Below are positions 6,430 through 14,503 of a DNA stretch of 18,639 bases, piece after piece. Positions within the stretch are counted from its first letter, which is position 1. Every line of letters starts with the position of its first letter. Made by a program: the position numbers and the translations under genes. The stretch comes from TMP-86 sp031394735 (GTDB lineage: Bacteria; Pseudomonadota; Gammaproteobacteria; Steroidobacterales; Steroidobacteraceae): NCBI GenBank assembly GCA_031394735.1, contig JANMXI010000169.1, positions 1 through 18,639 on the forward strand, written 5' to 3'. A model generated the notes under the pieces. The model was not told the DNA's origin. It saw only the letters and a list, made by a program, of their open reading frames with translations, and did no database searches.

Positions 6430-7197
6430 ATGCAAGCCACGATGACGAGCGGCGCGCGGGCGCAATCCGATAGCCCCAGATTCCATCTGTGGATGGGTGC
6501 GGTATTCATCCTGATCGCTTTCGGCGGCTTCATACCTTCGTATTGGGTCCGGGTGGCGAGCGGTAATTTTCACCCGCCGGCCATCCTGCACATCCACGGC
6601 ATGCTGTTGTTCAGCTGGACCGTATTTTATTTCCTGCAAACCGCCTGGGTGGCGGCAGGTCGCACGCCGCGGCATCGCGCCTGGGGAATGGCGGGCATTT
6701 CGTTGTTCAGCGTCATGATCTGCTCCATCCTGGTTCTGAAAGTCACGCTGCTGCGACTCGACGATGCCCGCGGCTTCGGTGATGCCAGCCGGCGATTTTC
6801 CGCCGTGGCCCTGTGTGCGCTGCCCTTGATGATCGCGATATTTTCGCTGGCCATCGCCAATGTGCGCAGACCCGAAGTACACAAGCGGCTGATGTACGTG
6901 TTGATGGTGGGCCTGATGATTCCTGCCATCGCACGCGTCTTTCTGGCGGTGCTTGCGCCGCCCGGAGCGCTGGACGGCGGCCCACCGCCAGCGTGGGTGT
7001 CGATCCCACCCGGCTTCGCGGCCTACGCGCTGATCATCGTCGCCATGGTCCACGACGTGCGAACCCGTGGGCGGCCCCATCCGGTGTACATCTACGGTGG
7101 GATTGCCGTGATGATTTCCACCGTACTGGCCGTGGTCATTGCGGGTACGCAGACGTGGGTGACCATTGCCGGCTGGCTGGAAAGCCTTGGCGGCTGA
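6430..7197 (+). CDS. seven-helix membrane protein with conserved-looking histidines, function unknown
   Basis: A 255-residue integral membrane protein. Hydrophobic segments lie at about residues 19-40, 50-74, 85-108, 121-144, 160-180, 190-213 and 223-245. Histidines H48, H54 and H56 (FHPPAILHIHG) open the second helix. An RHRAWG motif follows at about 81-86 and an EVHKRLM motif sits before the fifth helix. This pattern, histidine at helix starts plus HR-x-x-G and HKRLM, resembles an uncharacterised family of bacterial membrane proteins. The histidines could bind haem or metal, but that is unproven. The start has a strong ribosome binding site (AGGAG at 6418-6422, 7 bp spacing). The gene is divergent from the molybdoenzyme and 49 bp upstream of the MttB-like gene, so it may share a transcript with the latter. 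Confidence 0.75.
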   Translation: MQATMTSGARAQSDSPRFHLWMGAVFILIAFGGFIPSYWVRVASGNFHPPAILHIHGMLLFSWTVFYFLQTAWVAAGRTPRHRAWGMAGISLFSVMICSILVLKVTLLRLDDARGFGDASRRFSAVALCALPLMIAIFSLAIANVRRPEVHKRLMYVLMVGLMIPAIARVFLAVLAPPGALDGGPPPAWVSIPPGFAAYALIIVAMVHDVRTRGRPHPVYIYGGIAVMISTVLAVVIAGTQTWVTIAGWLESLGG

Positions 7198-7246
7198 ACT
7201 CAATCAACGTTACTGACGTTGATCTGCAGCGGCGCTACTATGAGCG

Positions 7247-8782
7247 ATGACCGACGTTCCCGCCTCGCCCCGCCGACGCGACCGCAGCCGCGCGCCGCGG
7301 TCCACCGGCCCTTCGTTGACTCCTTTGCCTCGCCTCACGAACCCTTGGGCGCCACTCGAGATCCTCAGCGTCGAACAGGTCGAGCGCATTCTCAATGCCG
7401 CATTTCGCGTGCTGGAAGAGGCGGGACTGGAGATTCGCAGCGCGGCGGCGCGCGATGAATTTCGCCGCGGTGGTGCCTTGGTCGATGACGAGACCCAGAT
7501 GGTCCGGCTCGGGCGCGAGGTGGTCGAAGCGCATCTGATTCGCGTGCCGGAAAGTTTCGTGCTGCATGCACGGAACCCCGACCGGCATCTGCATGTCGGC
7601 GGCAACGTGGTCAATTTCGGCCCGGTCAACGGTGCGCCGAATATCAGCGATCTGGAGAACGGTCGTCGGTACGGTGACCTGCAGGCATTCCGCAACATTC
7701 TCAAGCTGACTCACACTTTGGGCATCTTGCATTGGCAGGGCGGCATAGTCGTCGAGCCTGTCGATGTACCGGTATCCATCCGCCACCTTGCGACTTATAG
7801 CGCGCATATCGAATGCGCCGACATCGTCTGGGCCGCGCGCGGCGTCGGCGGCGTGCAGGCGCAGGATGCAATCGCCATGTCGGCCATTGAACACGGCTGC
7901 ACCGTCGAGGATCTGGCGTTGCGACCGACGTTGATGACGGTGACTAACGTCAATTCACCGCGGCGGGTGGATGAAGAAATCCTCGACAACATCATGATCA
8001 TGGCGCGTCACGGCCAATGTGTGGTGATCACGCCGTTCACCTTGATGGGTGCGATGGCGCCGATCACGCTGGCCGGCGCGTTGGTGCAGCAAACGGCGGA
8101 AAGCCTGGCGATCGTCACACTGTGTCAGATGCTGCGGCCGGGCACGCCGTGTGTGATGGGCGGATTTACCTCCAATGTCGATATGCGCACCGGGTCACCG
8201 GCATTCGGCACGCCGGAGTACGTCAATGCGGTGCTGGCCAGCGCACAGATCGGCCGGCGGTTGAAAATTCCGGTTCGCACCAGCGCGGTGAATGCGTCGC
8301 CCGTCGTAGACGCCCAATCCACGTACGAAACCGCGTTCTCGCTGCAGGCGGCGATTCTCAGTCATAGCCACCTGATCAATCATGCCGCGGGCTGGCTGGA
8401 AGGCGGCTTGTCAGCCTCCCTCGAAAAAATCATTGTCGATGCCGAACTGCTGCGCAATTGGGCTGAGATGCTCAAACCGGTGAGCTTCAATGACGATGAC
8501 CTGGCGGTGGAGGCGATAGCCGGTGTTGCCGCGGGTGGGCATTTCTTCGGCGCGGCGCATACGCTGGCGCGCTACGAGTCCGCCTTCTATCGGCCGCTGC
8601 TGTCGGATTGGTCGAACTTCGAAAACTGGACCGACGCCGGTGCGCGCAATGCCACTCAGCGGGCCACGGGCATTTGGAAAAAATTGTTGACCGAGTACGT
8701 GGCGCCGCCGCTCGATCCGGCGATCAAGGAAGGCATCGATGCGTATGTCGCCCGCCGTACGCAGGAACTCGGTGGCACGTGA
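7247..8782 (+). CDS. MttB/trimethylamine methyltransferase family protein, non-pyrrolysine type
   Basis: A 511-residue protein of the MttB superfamily (COG5598). Archaeal MttB moves a methyl group from trimethylamine to a corrinoid protein using pyrrolysine encoded by an in-frame UAG. This reading frame has no internal stop, so it belongs to the larger non-Pyl group, where characterised bacterial members demethylate glycine betaine, proline betaine or carnitine. The family fold runs from about residue 37 (PLEILSVEQVERIL) to the end. The first 35 residues are Arg/Pro-rich and probably disordered. No corrinoid-binding partner (MtbC/MtgC-like) lies in the window, so the methyl acceptor is unclear. 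The next gene starts within a few bases of this stop. Sarcosine oxidase and osmoprotectant-transport genes nearby support an N-methyl amine substrate. Confidence 0.87.
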   Translation: MTDVPASPRRRDRSRAPRSTGPSLTPLPRLTNPWAPLEILSVEQVERILNAAFRVLEEAGLEIRSAAARDEFRRGGALVDDETQMVRLGREVVEAHLIRVPESFVLHARNPDRHLHVGGNVVNFGPVNGAPNISDLENGRRYGDLQAFRNILKLTHTLGILHWQGGIVVEPVDVPVSIRHLATYSAHIECADIVWAARGVGGVQAQDAIAMSAIEHGCTVEDLALRPTLMTVTNVNSPRRVDEEILDNIMIMARHGQCVVITPFTLMGAMAPITLAGALVQQTAESLAIVTLCQMLRPGTPCVMGGFTSNVDMRTGSPAFGTPEYVNAVLASAQIGRRLKIPVRTSAVNASPVVDAQSTYETAFSLQAAILSHSHLINHAAGWLEGGLSASLEKIIVDAELLRNWAEMLKPVSFNDDDLAVEAIAGVAAGGHFFGAAHTLARYESAFYRPLLSDWSNFENWTDAGARNATQRATGIWKKLLTEYVAPPLDPAIKEGIDAYVARRTQELGGT

Positions 8783-8793
8783 CTCCCCGGATC

Positions 8794-9594
8794 ATGAATG
8801 CCCGCATGTACGCGGTGACGCCCGACATCGAGGCGGGCTGGCGCGAGTTACTCGAGCAGGTGACGCGCGACGCCGGCGTCGAGTTCCAGTATCTGCCGTA
8901 TCCCGCACCCCAACCGCTTGAACCCTTGTGGGCCAGGCCGGATCTGGGCACGGTCTTCATGTGCGGCTATCCGATTGCGTTGCAACTCGCGCCCGTCATT
9001 CCGATTGCCGCGCCGATTCCGCACACGGAATGGGCGGCGGGCCGCGCCGTCTATCGCACCGACCTGATCGTGCGCAAGGATGCGCCCTATCGCACGCTGG
9101 AGGACACCTTCGGTGCGCGCGCGGGATTCACCGTCGCGCATTCCCACTCCGGGTTCAATGCGCTGCGCCATCACCTGCTGACCTATCGCACGCCGCAGCG
9201 GCCCGTGTTGTATCAAGAAATGCTGGGCAACCTGGTAACTGCCCGCAATGTACTGGACAGCATCGAGAGCGGACGCATCGATGTGGGTCCGCTGGATGCC
9301 TACTGGCATCTGCTGATCGCGCGCAGCGCGCCGCAGTTGACGGCCAATATCCGCGTGCTTACCTCGACCGACGTGGCACCGATGCCGGCCTTGGTTGCGG
9401 CGGCGGGGACACCGGAGACGCTGGTGGAACGCTTGCGTGCTGCATTCGTCGACGCAGGCGACCGACCGTGGTTCGCGCGCAGCGCCGATCTGCTGCAGAT
9501 TGAGGGGTTTGTTGCGGTGAGCGCGGAAACGTATGCGCCGCTGCTGGAATGGGATCGCGTTGCGCGGGCGGCTGGCTATGAAATGCCTGCGTGA
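8794..9594 (+). CDS. PhnD-like periplasmic-binding-fold protein lacking a signal peptide
   Basis: A 266-residue protein with the fold of phosphate/phosphonate-type ABC substrate-binding proteins (Phosphonate-bd family). The recognisable features are an early TPDIEAGW segment, LGTVFMCGYPIALQL at about 50-64, TDLIVRKDAPYRTLED at about 90-105, and an ESGRIDVGPLDAYW segment at about 157-170. The last one matches the family region that lines the ligand pocket. There is no signal peptide or lipobox, so it is predicted to be cytoplasmic, unlike transporter-associated members. No phosphonate permease or ATPase accompanies it. The ATG at 8794 begins at family homology; a GTG at 8779 overlaps the MttB stop by 4 bp (GTGA) and would add five residues, so coupling is likely either way. 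Its 3' end overlaps the convergent desaturase gene by 19 bp. It may be a ligand sensor or substrate carrier for the pathway. Confidence 0.75.
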   Translation: MNARMYAVTPDIEAGWRELLEQVTRDAGVEFQYLPYPAPQPLEPLWARPDLGTVFMCGYPIALQLAPVIPIAAPIPHTEWAAGRAVYRTDLIVRKDAPYRTLEDTFGARAGFTVAHSHSGFNALRHHLLTYRTPQRPVLYQEMLGNLVTARNVLDSIESGRIDVGPLDAYWHLLIARSAPQLTANIRVLTSTDVAPMPALVAAAGTPETLVERLRAAFVDAGDRPWFARSADLLQIEGFVAVSAETYAPLLEWDRVARAAGYEMPA

Positions 9595-10583
9595 TCGATC
9601 GAAGCGTTCGCGCGTGCGTCGGAAGTTGAAGGGCCCGGAACGCGTCCAGAGGGATGCTCCATGACATCATGCGGACTGAATAGAAAACGCCGGGCCACGT
9701 CGAAATAGGTGCGATAGACCAGGCCGCCATTGTCTGCGATGAGACGGTCGCGGATGCGGCGATAGCGCGCGTTGTATCGATACCAGGGGATCATCGGCGC
9801 TTCGTGGTGAAGCGCGTGCAGATTGTTGAACAGGAACAGCGGCCCGAGAATCCATGAACCTTCGACGATGGCGATGCGCTCGCGCGCCGCGGGTCTGGCG
9901 CGATGCTCGGCGAAGGAGCGGATGAGCAGAATGCCATTCGAAGGAAAAACGATCGCGGTCACGTAAATCCACAGCGGCATGCCGCAAACGACCTGAATCC
10001 ACAACACTACAGGCACGCACCACAATAGATGTTCCAGCCAGAACGCTCGCGATGTCCCCTCATTGCGAAGGATGGCGCGGACCTGCCCGCGCAAGAACAG
10101 ACCGATGCGCCAGAAGCTGCCGATCAGAAAGCGCCCCGCCAGGGTTTGTTGAACGCGCAGGACGAAGCGATGCAGGGAATTCAACCGTGCCCAATCCCGC
10201 GGATGCCAATAGTAGGATTCAGGATCATCGAACGGGTCGGTGAGCCGCTCGTCGAGGTGATGCGTGAGGTGTTCGTATTGATAGACGGCGAAGGGCAGCC
10301 ACAGATTCAGCGGCACGATGCCCAGCAATCGGTTGAGCCACGCGAGCCGAGTGGGATGGCCGTGGATGATTTCATGCTGCAAGGAACTGTGCAGCACGAC
10401 CAGCGCCACGAGCGGCGGCGCGACCAGCACGAGTGACCACCCTCGCCAGGCCCAGGTGAACACCAGCCATGCGCCATAGGTGGCGAGTATGAGCAACAGG
10501 GTGGGTGCCTCGACCGATGCGATATCCTCGCTGCGAGCGGCCAGGCGGCCGTCGGCGGTTCGTTCGGTGGGCGTGGCGTTCAT
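9576..10583 (-). CDS. membrane fatty acid desaturase/hydroxylase-family di-iron enzyme
   Basis: A 335-residue membrane protein with the three histidine boxes of the fatty acid desaturase/hydroxylase superfamily: H70-E-I-I-H74, H105-L-T-H-H109 and H256-A-L-H-H260. A further histidine lies at H227. Hydrophobic segments at about 27-46, 50-67, 85-101, 183-200 and 204-222 fit the usual membrane topology. The His cluster binds two irons and activates oxygen. The family includes lipid desaturases but also hydroxylases of small molecules. It lies 72 bp downstream of yehW on the same strand, so it may be the last gene of the importer operon, and it converges on the PhnD-like gene. That context suggests oxidation of an imported amine rather than a lipid, which is inference. 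Confidence 0.85.
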   Translation of the reverse strand: MNATPTERTADGRLAARSEDIASVEAPTLLLILATYGAWLVFTWAWRGWSLVLVAPPLVALVVLHSSLQHEIIHGHPTRLAWLNRLLGIVPLNLWLPFAVYQYEHLTHHLDERLTDPFDDPESYYWHPRDWARLNSLHRFVLRVQQTLAGRFLIGSFWRIGLFLRGQVRAILRNEGTSRAFWLEHLLWCVPVVLWIQVVCGMPLWIYVTAIVFPSNGILLIRSFAEHRARPAARERIAIVEGSWILGPLFLFNNLHALHHEAPMIPWYRYNARYRRIRDRLIADNGGLVYRTYFDVARRFLFSPHDVMEHPSGRVPGPSTSDARANASIDHAGIS

Positions 10584-10655
10584 GCTTCCTTAGGATTGTA
10601 ACCAAACTGCCTGACTTTAAGCCGTTTAACCGTCACAGTTTCGCGGCTGGGACGC

Positions 10656-11396
10656 TCAGTCGAGTCGCGCGGTGCGGAACAGCCGACGTTCCAACGTGGA
10701 CATGCCGTCGTACAGCAGTATGGCCATCAATCCGGTCACCAGACCGCCTTGCAGGATGAACGCTGTGTTGTTGGAGAGAAGGCCGGCGATGATAACCTCG
10801 CCCAATCCCTTTGCCGCCACGGTCGAGCCGATGGTCGCGGTGCCCACGTTGATTACCAGCGATAGACGAACGCCTTCCAGGATCAGCGGCATCGCCAGCG
10901 GCAGCTCCACCGAGGTCAGACGCTGCCGCGCGCTCATGCCCATGCCGCTCGCAGCCTCCAGCAATGCCGGCGGACAGGTCTGCAGCCCGATGATGGTGTT
11001 TTCGAAGATGGGCAACAGTCCGTAGGCGAACAAGGCGATCAACGTCGGTTTCTCGCCGAATCCCACCAACGGCACGGCCAGAGCAAGGATGGCCACCGGC
11101 GGGAAGGTCTGCCCCAGATTGACGAGGCTGCGGGACAGAGGCAGGAACTCCGCGCCGCTCGGGCGCGTCACCAGGATGCCAATCCCGACGGCGACGACAG
11201 TGCTGGCCACCGCTGCAAGGCACACCGTTCCCAGGTGCGCGAGCGCCAACGACAGCAGATCGCCCTGATCGTAGATGGGCGGCGCGCCGTATTGTGTAAG
11301 CGGCGCGAACAGCGGCGCAAAGCTGTGCGGCGTCAGCAGGAATGCCGCCAGTAAACCCAGCGCCACCACTCGCAAAATGGTGGCAATGCCCGGCAT
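10656..11396 (-). CDS. yehW: osmoprotectant ABC transporter permease, YehW type
   Basis: A 246-residue inner-membrane permease of the OpuCB/ProW family, close in length to E. coli YehW (243). It has about six membrane segments. The EAA-type loop that contacts the ATPase is visible as LLEAASGMGMSARQRLTSVELPLAMPLI at about residues 140-167 in shortened form (key residues E-A-A, G-M-G, P-L-A). The start is the ATG at 11396, which shares one base with the stop of the ATPase gene (TGATG), so the two are translationally coupled. Upstream in-frame codons back to 11561 read as Arg-rich sequence overlapping the ATPase gene and are rejected. It would form a heterodimeric channel with YehY. Confidence 0.87.
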   Translation of the reverse strand: MPGIATILRVVALGLLAAFLLTPHSFAPLFAPLTQYGAPPIYDQGDLLSLALAHLGTVCLAAVASTVVAVGIGILVTRPSGAEFLPLSRSLVNLGQTFPPVAILALAVPLVGFGEKPTLIALFAYGLLPIFENTIIGLQTCPPALLEAASGMGMSARQRLTSVELPLAMPLILEGVRLSLVINVGTATIGSTVAAKGLGEVIIAGLLSNNTAFILQGGLVTGLMAILLYDGMSTLERRLFRTARLD

Positions 11397-12346
11397 CAAA
11401 TCGAGCGACCGTGCGAGAGGATGTCGGCGACGGTGAGATGTCCGCGCGACACGCCGTTCGCATCCAGCACATTGGCGGCGGCGGCTCCCTGCCACACCAG
11501 ATCGGACAGCACATCGCGCAGCGATGCGGATGCCGCGACGTTGATGGCGGTATTCGCGCATGGCGTGGATACGCCCGGCGCGGCCACATCACCGGCGCTC
11601 GTCAATGACAACAGCCGCAACGCCCGGTCGGCCACGCCGGTCATGCGAGTGACGAGCGGATCGGCGGGGCGCGTCAGCAAGGCGGCCGGCCGGTCACATT
11701 GCAGCACGTGACCGTTGCTCATGACGGCAACCTGGTCGCCAAGCCGGAAGGCTTCGACGATGTCGTGCGTCACCAGCACGTTGGTGGTGCCGAAGCGCCG
11801 TTGAATGTCGAGCAGGTCGTCCTGTGCCTTGGCGCGGATGACAGGGTCGAGGGCGCCGAAGGGTTCGTCCATCAGCAGCACGCTGGGTTCCGCGGCGAGC
11901 GCCCGCGCAACACCGACGCGCTGCTGTTGACCGCCTGATAATTGATGCGGGAATTTCTCGGCGAATGCGCCCGGATCGAGTTGGAAAATGGCGAGCAATT
12001 CGTTGACCCGGGTCGCGATACGGTCTTCCGGCCATCCGAGCAGGCGGGGAACGGTCGCAATGTTTTGCGCAATCGTTCGGTGCGGGAACAGTCCGTGACT
12101 CTGAATGGCATAGCCGATCCGTCGCCGCAGCAGGTGAGGGGGCTCCGCAGCCGTGTCTTTGCCGTCGATCAGCACGCGACCCGAGGTGGGTTCGACCAGG
12201 CGATTGATCATGCGAAGCAGCGTGGATTTTCCTGAACCGGAGGTGCCCACGATGACGGTGATGGAGTTGCGTTCGATCCGCAGCGACACGCCGTCGACGA
12301 CCGCCGAGTCGCCGTATTTCTTGGTGATGTTGTCGATGTGGATCAT
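11396..12346 (-). CDS. yehX: osmoprotectant ABC transporter ATP-binding protein, YehX type
   Basis: A 316-residue ATPase of the glycine betaine/choline importer family (OpuCA/ProV/YehX). The Walker A motif GTSGSGKST is at residues 34-42, the Q-loop Q82, the signature LSGGQ at 136-140 and Walker B LLMDE at 157-161, followed by the D-loop. The C-terminal 80 residues (about 235-316) look like a reduced CBS-type regulatory segment, shorter than the paired CBS domains of OpuCA. E. coli YehX is 308 residues. The start ATG overlaps the stop of yehY by 4 bp (ATGA), and the stop overlaps the yehW start. It powers uptake through YehY and YehW. The family is certain; the transported compound is not. Confidence 0.92.
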   Translation of the reverse strand: MIHIDNITKKYGDSAVVDGVSLRIERNSITVIVGTSGSGKSTLLRMINRLVEPTSGRVLIDGKDTAAEPPHLLRRRIGYAIQSHGLFPHRTIAQNIATVPRLLGWPEDRIATRVNELLAIFQLDPGAFAEKFPHQLSGGQQQRVGVARALAAEPSVLLMDEPFGALDPVIRAKAQDDLLDIQRRFGTTNVLVTHDIVEAFRLGDQVAVMSNGHVLQCDRPAALLTRPADPLVTRMTGVADRALRLLSLTSAGDVAAPGVSTPCANTAINVAASASLRDVLSDLVWQGAAAANVLDANGVSRGHLTVADILSHGRSI

Positions 12347-13500
12347 TGGCGTGTTCTGTCCAGGACTTCAACCAGCGAATCCAGAATGACGGCAGCGGAG
12401 AAGGCGAGCGCGACCGTGGGAATTGCGCCGAGCAACACCAGATCGATGGCCGTTTGTCCGATGCCTTGAAAGACGAAAGTTCCGAGTCCGCCGGCGCCGA
12501 TCAAGGCGGCAATGGTCACCATGCCGATGTTCTGCACCAGCACGATGCGGATGCCGGTGATGATCACGGGCAGGGCGAGCGCCAGTTCAATGGACCTCAA
12601 TATCTGCCAGCGCGTCATGCCCATGCCGCGCGCGGCCTCCACGGCCGCCGGCGATACCCGCTTCAATCCCACCACCGTATTGGCAACGATAGGCAGCAGG
12701 GAATACAGGAACAAGGCAATGACGGCCGGCGCTGTGCCGATGCCGCGGATTCCCATCGCTGCGGCCAGCGGAACGGCGGCCGCCAGCGCGCCCAGCGGCG
12801 CCATCAAAATGCCGAACAGCGCGATCGACGGGACGGTTTGCACGATGTTCAAAACGCCTAAGATTGCATTCCGAAGACGTGGGATGCGATGGCACAGGAT
12901 GCCCGTCGGCAGCGCCACCAGGACCGCTGCGCCGAGTGATCCAAACGCGAGGACCACATGCTGGCGCACTTCCTGCGCGAAACGGCCGGCGCCCACGGCG
13001 TATTCGCGCATGATCGACAGGTGATCGAAGGTGCCGTGAGACACGGTCATTCCGGCCACCGCGGCGAACAACAAAAGCAGCAGCACGCGAATCGCCGGAC
13101 CCGGCCGCAATCGCGTGATGGCATCGGTGGCCTGCAACGTCAGTGCGATGAGCAGCAACCAGAAGCCGGCGCCTGGGGCGACACGAACCACCCGGTTGCC
13201 GGCCGGCGTGAGCGCGTCGCCGGCGGCCGCGATGGCGATGGCGACGGCAACGATGCCCAGCAGTGCTGCAGCGAGCCGCCAACGCGCATCGGCGATCATC
13301 AGTGCGGCAATGGCCGCGACACTGACGCAAGCCAGGCACGCCCAGATCGGTGCGGTAGGAAGCACGTCCCAAAGACTGCGCGGGTCGCCCGGCATGATGC
13401 GGTTCGTCTTGAAGACGACGAAGGGCAAAAGCGCGATTGCCAGCACGCCGACCGCGACCAGCAACGCACCGAGACGGTCGATTTTGAAACGTGCCGGCAT
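12343..13500 (-). CDS. yehY: osmoprotectant ABC transporter permease, long YehY type
   Basis: A 385-residue permease, the same length as E. coli YehY (385). The N-terminal half (about 1-150) adds several hydrophobic segments not found in short OpuC permeases. The C-terminal half is the standard permease domain with an EAA loop (VEAARGMGMTRWQILRSIE in part, at about residues 280-300). I chose the ATG at 13500, one base after the stop of the binding-protein gene, over an in-frame ATG at 13566 that would overlap that gene and encode an Arg-rich, non-membrane leader. It ends in an ATGA overlap with yehX. Together with YehW it would form the membrane pore. Confidence 0.9.
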   Translation of the reverse strand: MPARFKIDRLGALLVAVGVLAIALLPFVVFKTNRIMPGDPRSLWDVLPTAPIWACLACVSVAAIAALMIADARWRLAAALLGIVAVAIAIAAAGDALTPAGNRVVRVAPGAGFWLLLIALTLQATDAITRLRPGPAIRVLLLLLFAAVAGMTVSHGTFDHLSIMREYAVGAGRFAQEVRQHVVLAFGSLGAAVLVALPTGILCHRIPRLRNAILGVLNIVQTVPSIALFGILMAPLGALAAAVPLAAAMGIRGIGTAPAVIALFLYSLLPIVANTVVGLKRVSPAAVEAARGMGMTRWQILRSIELALALPVIITGIRIVLVQNIGMVTIAALIGAGGLGTFVFQGIGQTAIDLVLLGAIPTVALAFSAAVILDSLVEVLDRTRQ

Positions 13501-13501
13501 T

Positions 13502-14413
13502 TCAGCGCAGCAGTCCGCGAGTCTTGAGGTAGTCCTCGGCAACGCTTTCCGCCGACTCGCCGTCAATTTGCACGCGCGCGTTCAAGCGCTGCAGCGTCGC
13601 GGCGTCGAAGCTTTCCATCACCGGTTTCACCAACTCACGAATCTTGGGATTGGCCTGCAACACTTCCGCGCGGACGATGGGTACGGGCGCGTAGATCGGC
13701 TGATCATGACGGTCATCTTCGAGGATCACGAGATTCGCGGCGACGATGCCGCCGTCGGTACCGTAGACCATGGCCGTGTTGGTGCCATTGGTGCGCGCGG
13801 CCGCTGCACCGATGGTCGCCGAGGTTTCGCCCCCCGCCAGCACGATCAGTTGGTCAGAACGCATTTTGAAACCGTACGTCTTTTCAAGCGATCGCAACGT
13901 GCCGGCATTGGCGAATTCGGCTGAACAAGCCAGGACGACCGTACCGCCGCCGGACACCCAGCGGGCGAAATTGCTCATCGTCACCAGATGATTGGCTGCG
14001 GCGACATCCTGGCGAACGGCCAAAGCCCAAGCGTTGCTGGCGCCGGCGGGCGTGAGCCAGATGATTTTGTTGGCGGCCGCGTCGAGTTTGGCGCCGAGCG
14101 CATAGCCCTGGCGTAAATCCTTCCAGGCAGGATCGGACGCGACATTGAAGAAGAAACCGGCATTGCCGGTGTACTCGACATATAAATCGATTTCGCCGGC
14201 GATGAGCGCCTTGCGCACGACCGGCGTCGCGCCTAGCCGCAGACGGTCGATGGTCTGTATGCCATTGGCATTGAGAACCAGGCGGATCATCTCGCCGATC
14301 ATCGCTGATTCGCTCGACAGCTTGGAGGAGACCACCACCGCGGCATGCCCGGGGAGCGAGACGCACAGCGTCAGGACCAGCCCGGCGCAGAGCGATTTCA
14401 GGATGTGGATCAC
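13502..14413 (-). CDS. yehZ: osmoprotectant/glycine betaine-type periplasmic binding protein, YehZ/OsmF type
   Basis: A 303-residue periplasmic binding protein of the OpuAC/OpuCC family (E. coli YehZ/OsmF is 305). A signal peptide covers residues 1-24, with predicted cleavage after G-H-A. Next comes an SKLSSESAMIGEM segment and the ALIAGEIDLYVEYTG motif (about residues 69-83), typical of quaternary-ammonium binders. It is the first gene of a four-gene minus-strand operon with the exact order of E. coli yehZYXW. Translation starts at GTG (14413) with an excellent GGAGGA 7 bp upstream. The ligand is probably a betaine or other quaternary amine. Linked catabolic genes suggest uptake for use as food rather than only osmoprotection. 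Confidence 0.92.
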   Translation of the reverse strand: MIHILKSLCAGLVLTLCVSLPGHAAVVVSSKLSSESAMIGEMIRLVLNANGIQTIDRLRLGATPVVRKALIAGEIDLYVEYTGNAGFFFNVASDPAWKDLRQGYALGAKLDAAANKIIWLTPAGASNAWALAVRQDVAAANHLVTMSNFARWVSGGGTVVLACSAEFANAGTLRSLEKTYGFKMRSDQLIVLAGGETSATIGAAAARTNGTNTAMVYGTDGGIVAANLVILEDDRHDQPIYAPVPIVRAEVLQANPKIRELVKPVMESFDAATLQRLNARVQIDGESAESVAEDYLKTRGLLR

Positions 14414-14503
14414 TTAAGGTTCCTCCCCGCGCAGGCACGTTGCCGCCCATACACGTTGTCGGTTGTTGCTCCGTGCGTCAAGCCCGTATCATGCGCAGTA
14501 TTG
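14414..14503. promoter_or_regulatory. divergent control region between yehZ and soxB
   Basis: This 90-bp spacer must hold both promoters. Plus strand: TATCAT (14487-14492, five of six matches to -10) lies 18 bp after TTGTTG (14463-14468). The predicted transcript would begin only a few bases before the soxB ATG. Minus strand: a TTGACG -35-like box lies at 14481-14476, but no good -10 follows at normal spacing. Its compactness suggests one regulator could control both the importer and the oxidase. Confidence 0.4.
14421..14426 (-). promoter_or_regulatory. strong ribosome binding site setting the GTG start of yehZ
   Basis: On the minus strand GGAGGA ends 7 bp before GTG at 14413. It decides a GTG start that places the signal peptide directly at the N-terminus. 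Confidence 0.8.

Noticed and set aside
7247..8782. Pyrrolysine-type MttB
   Set aside because: No in-frame TAG interrupts the gene and no pylT or pylS is seen in the window.
11397..11561. N-terminal extension of YehW to 11561
   Set aside because: It overlaps the ATPase gene, is Arg-rich and precedes a well-placed coupled ATG at 11396.
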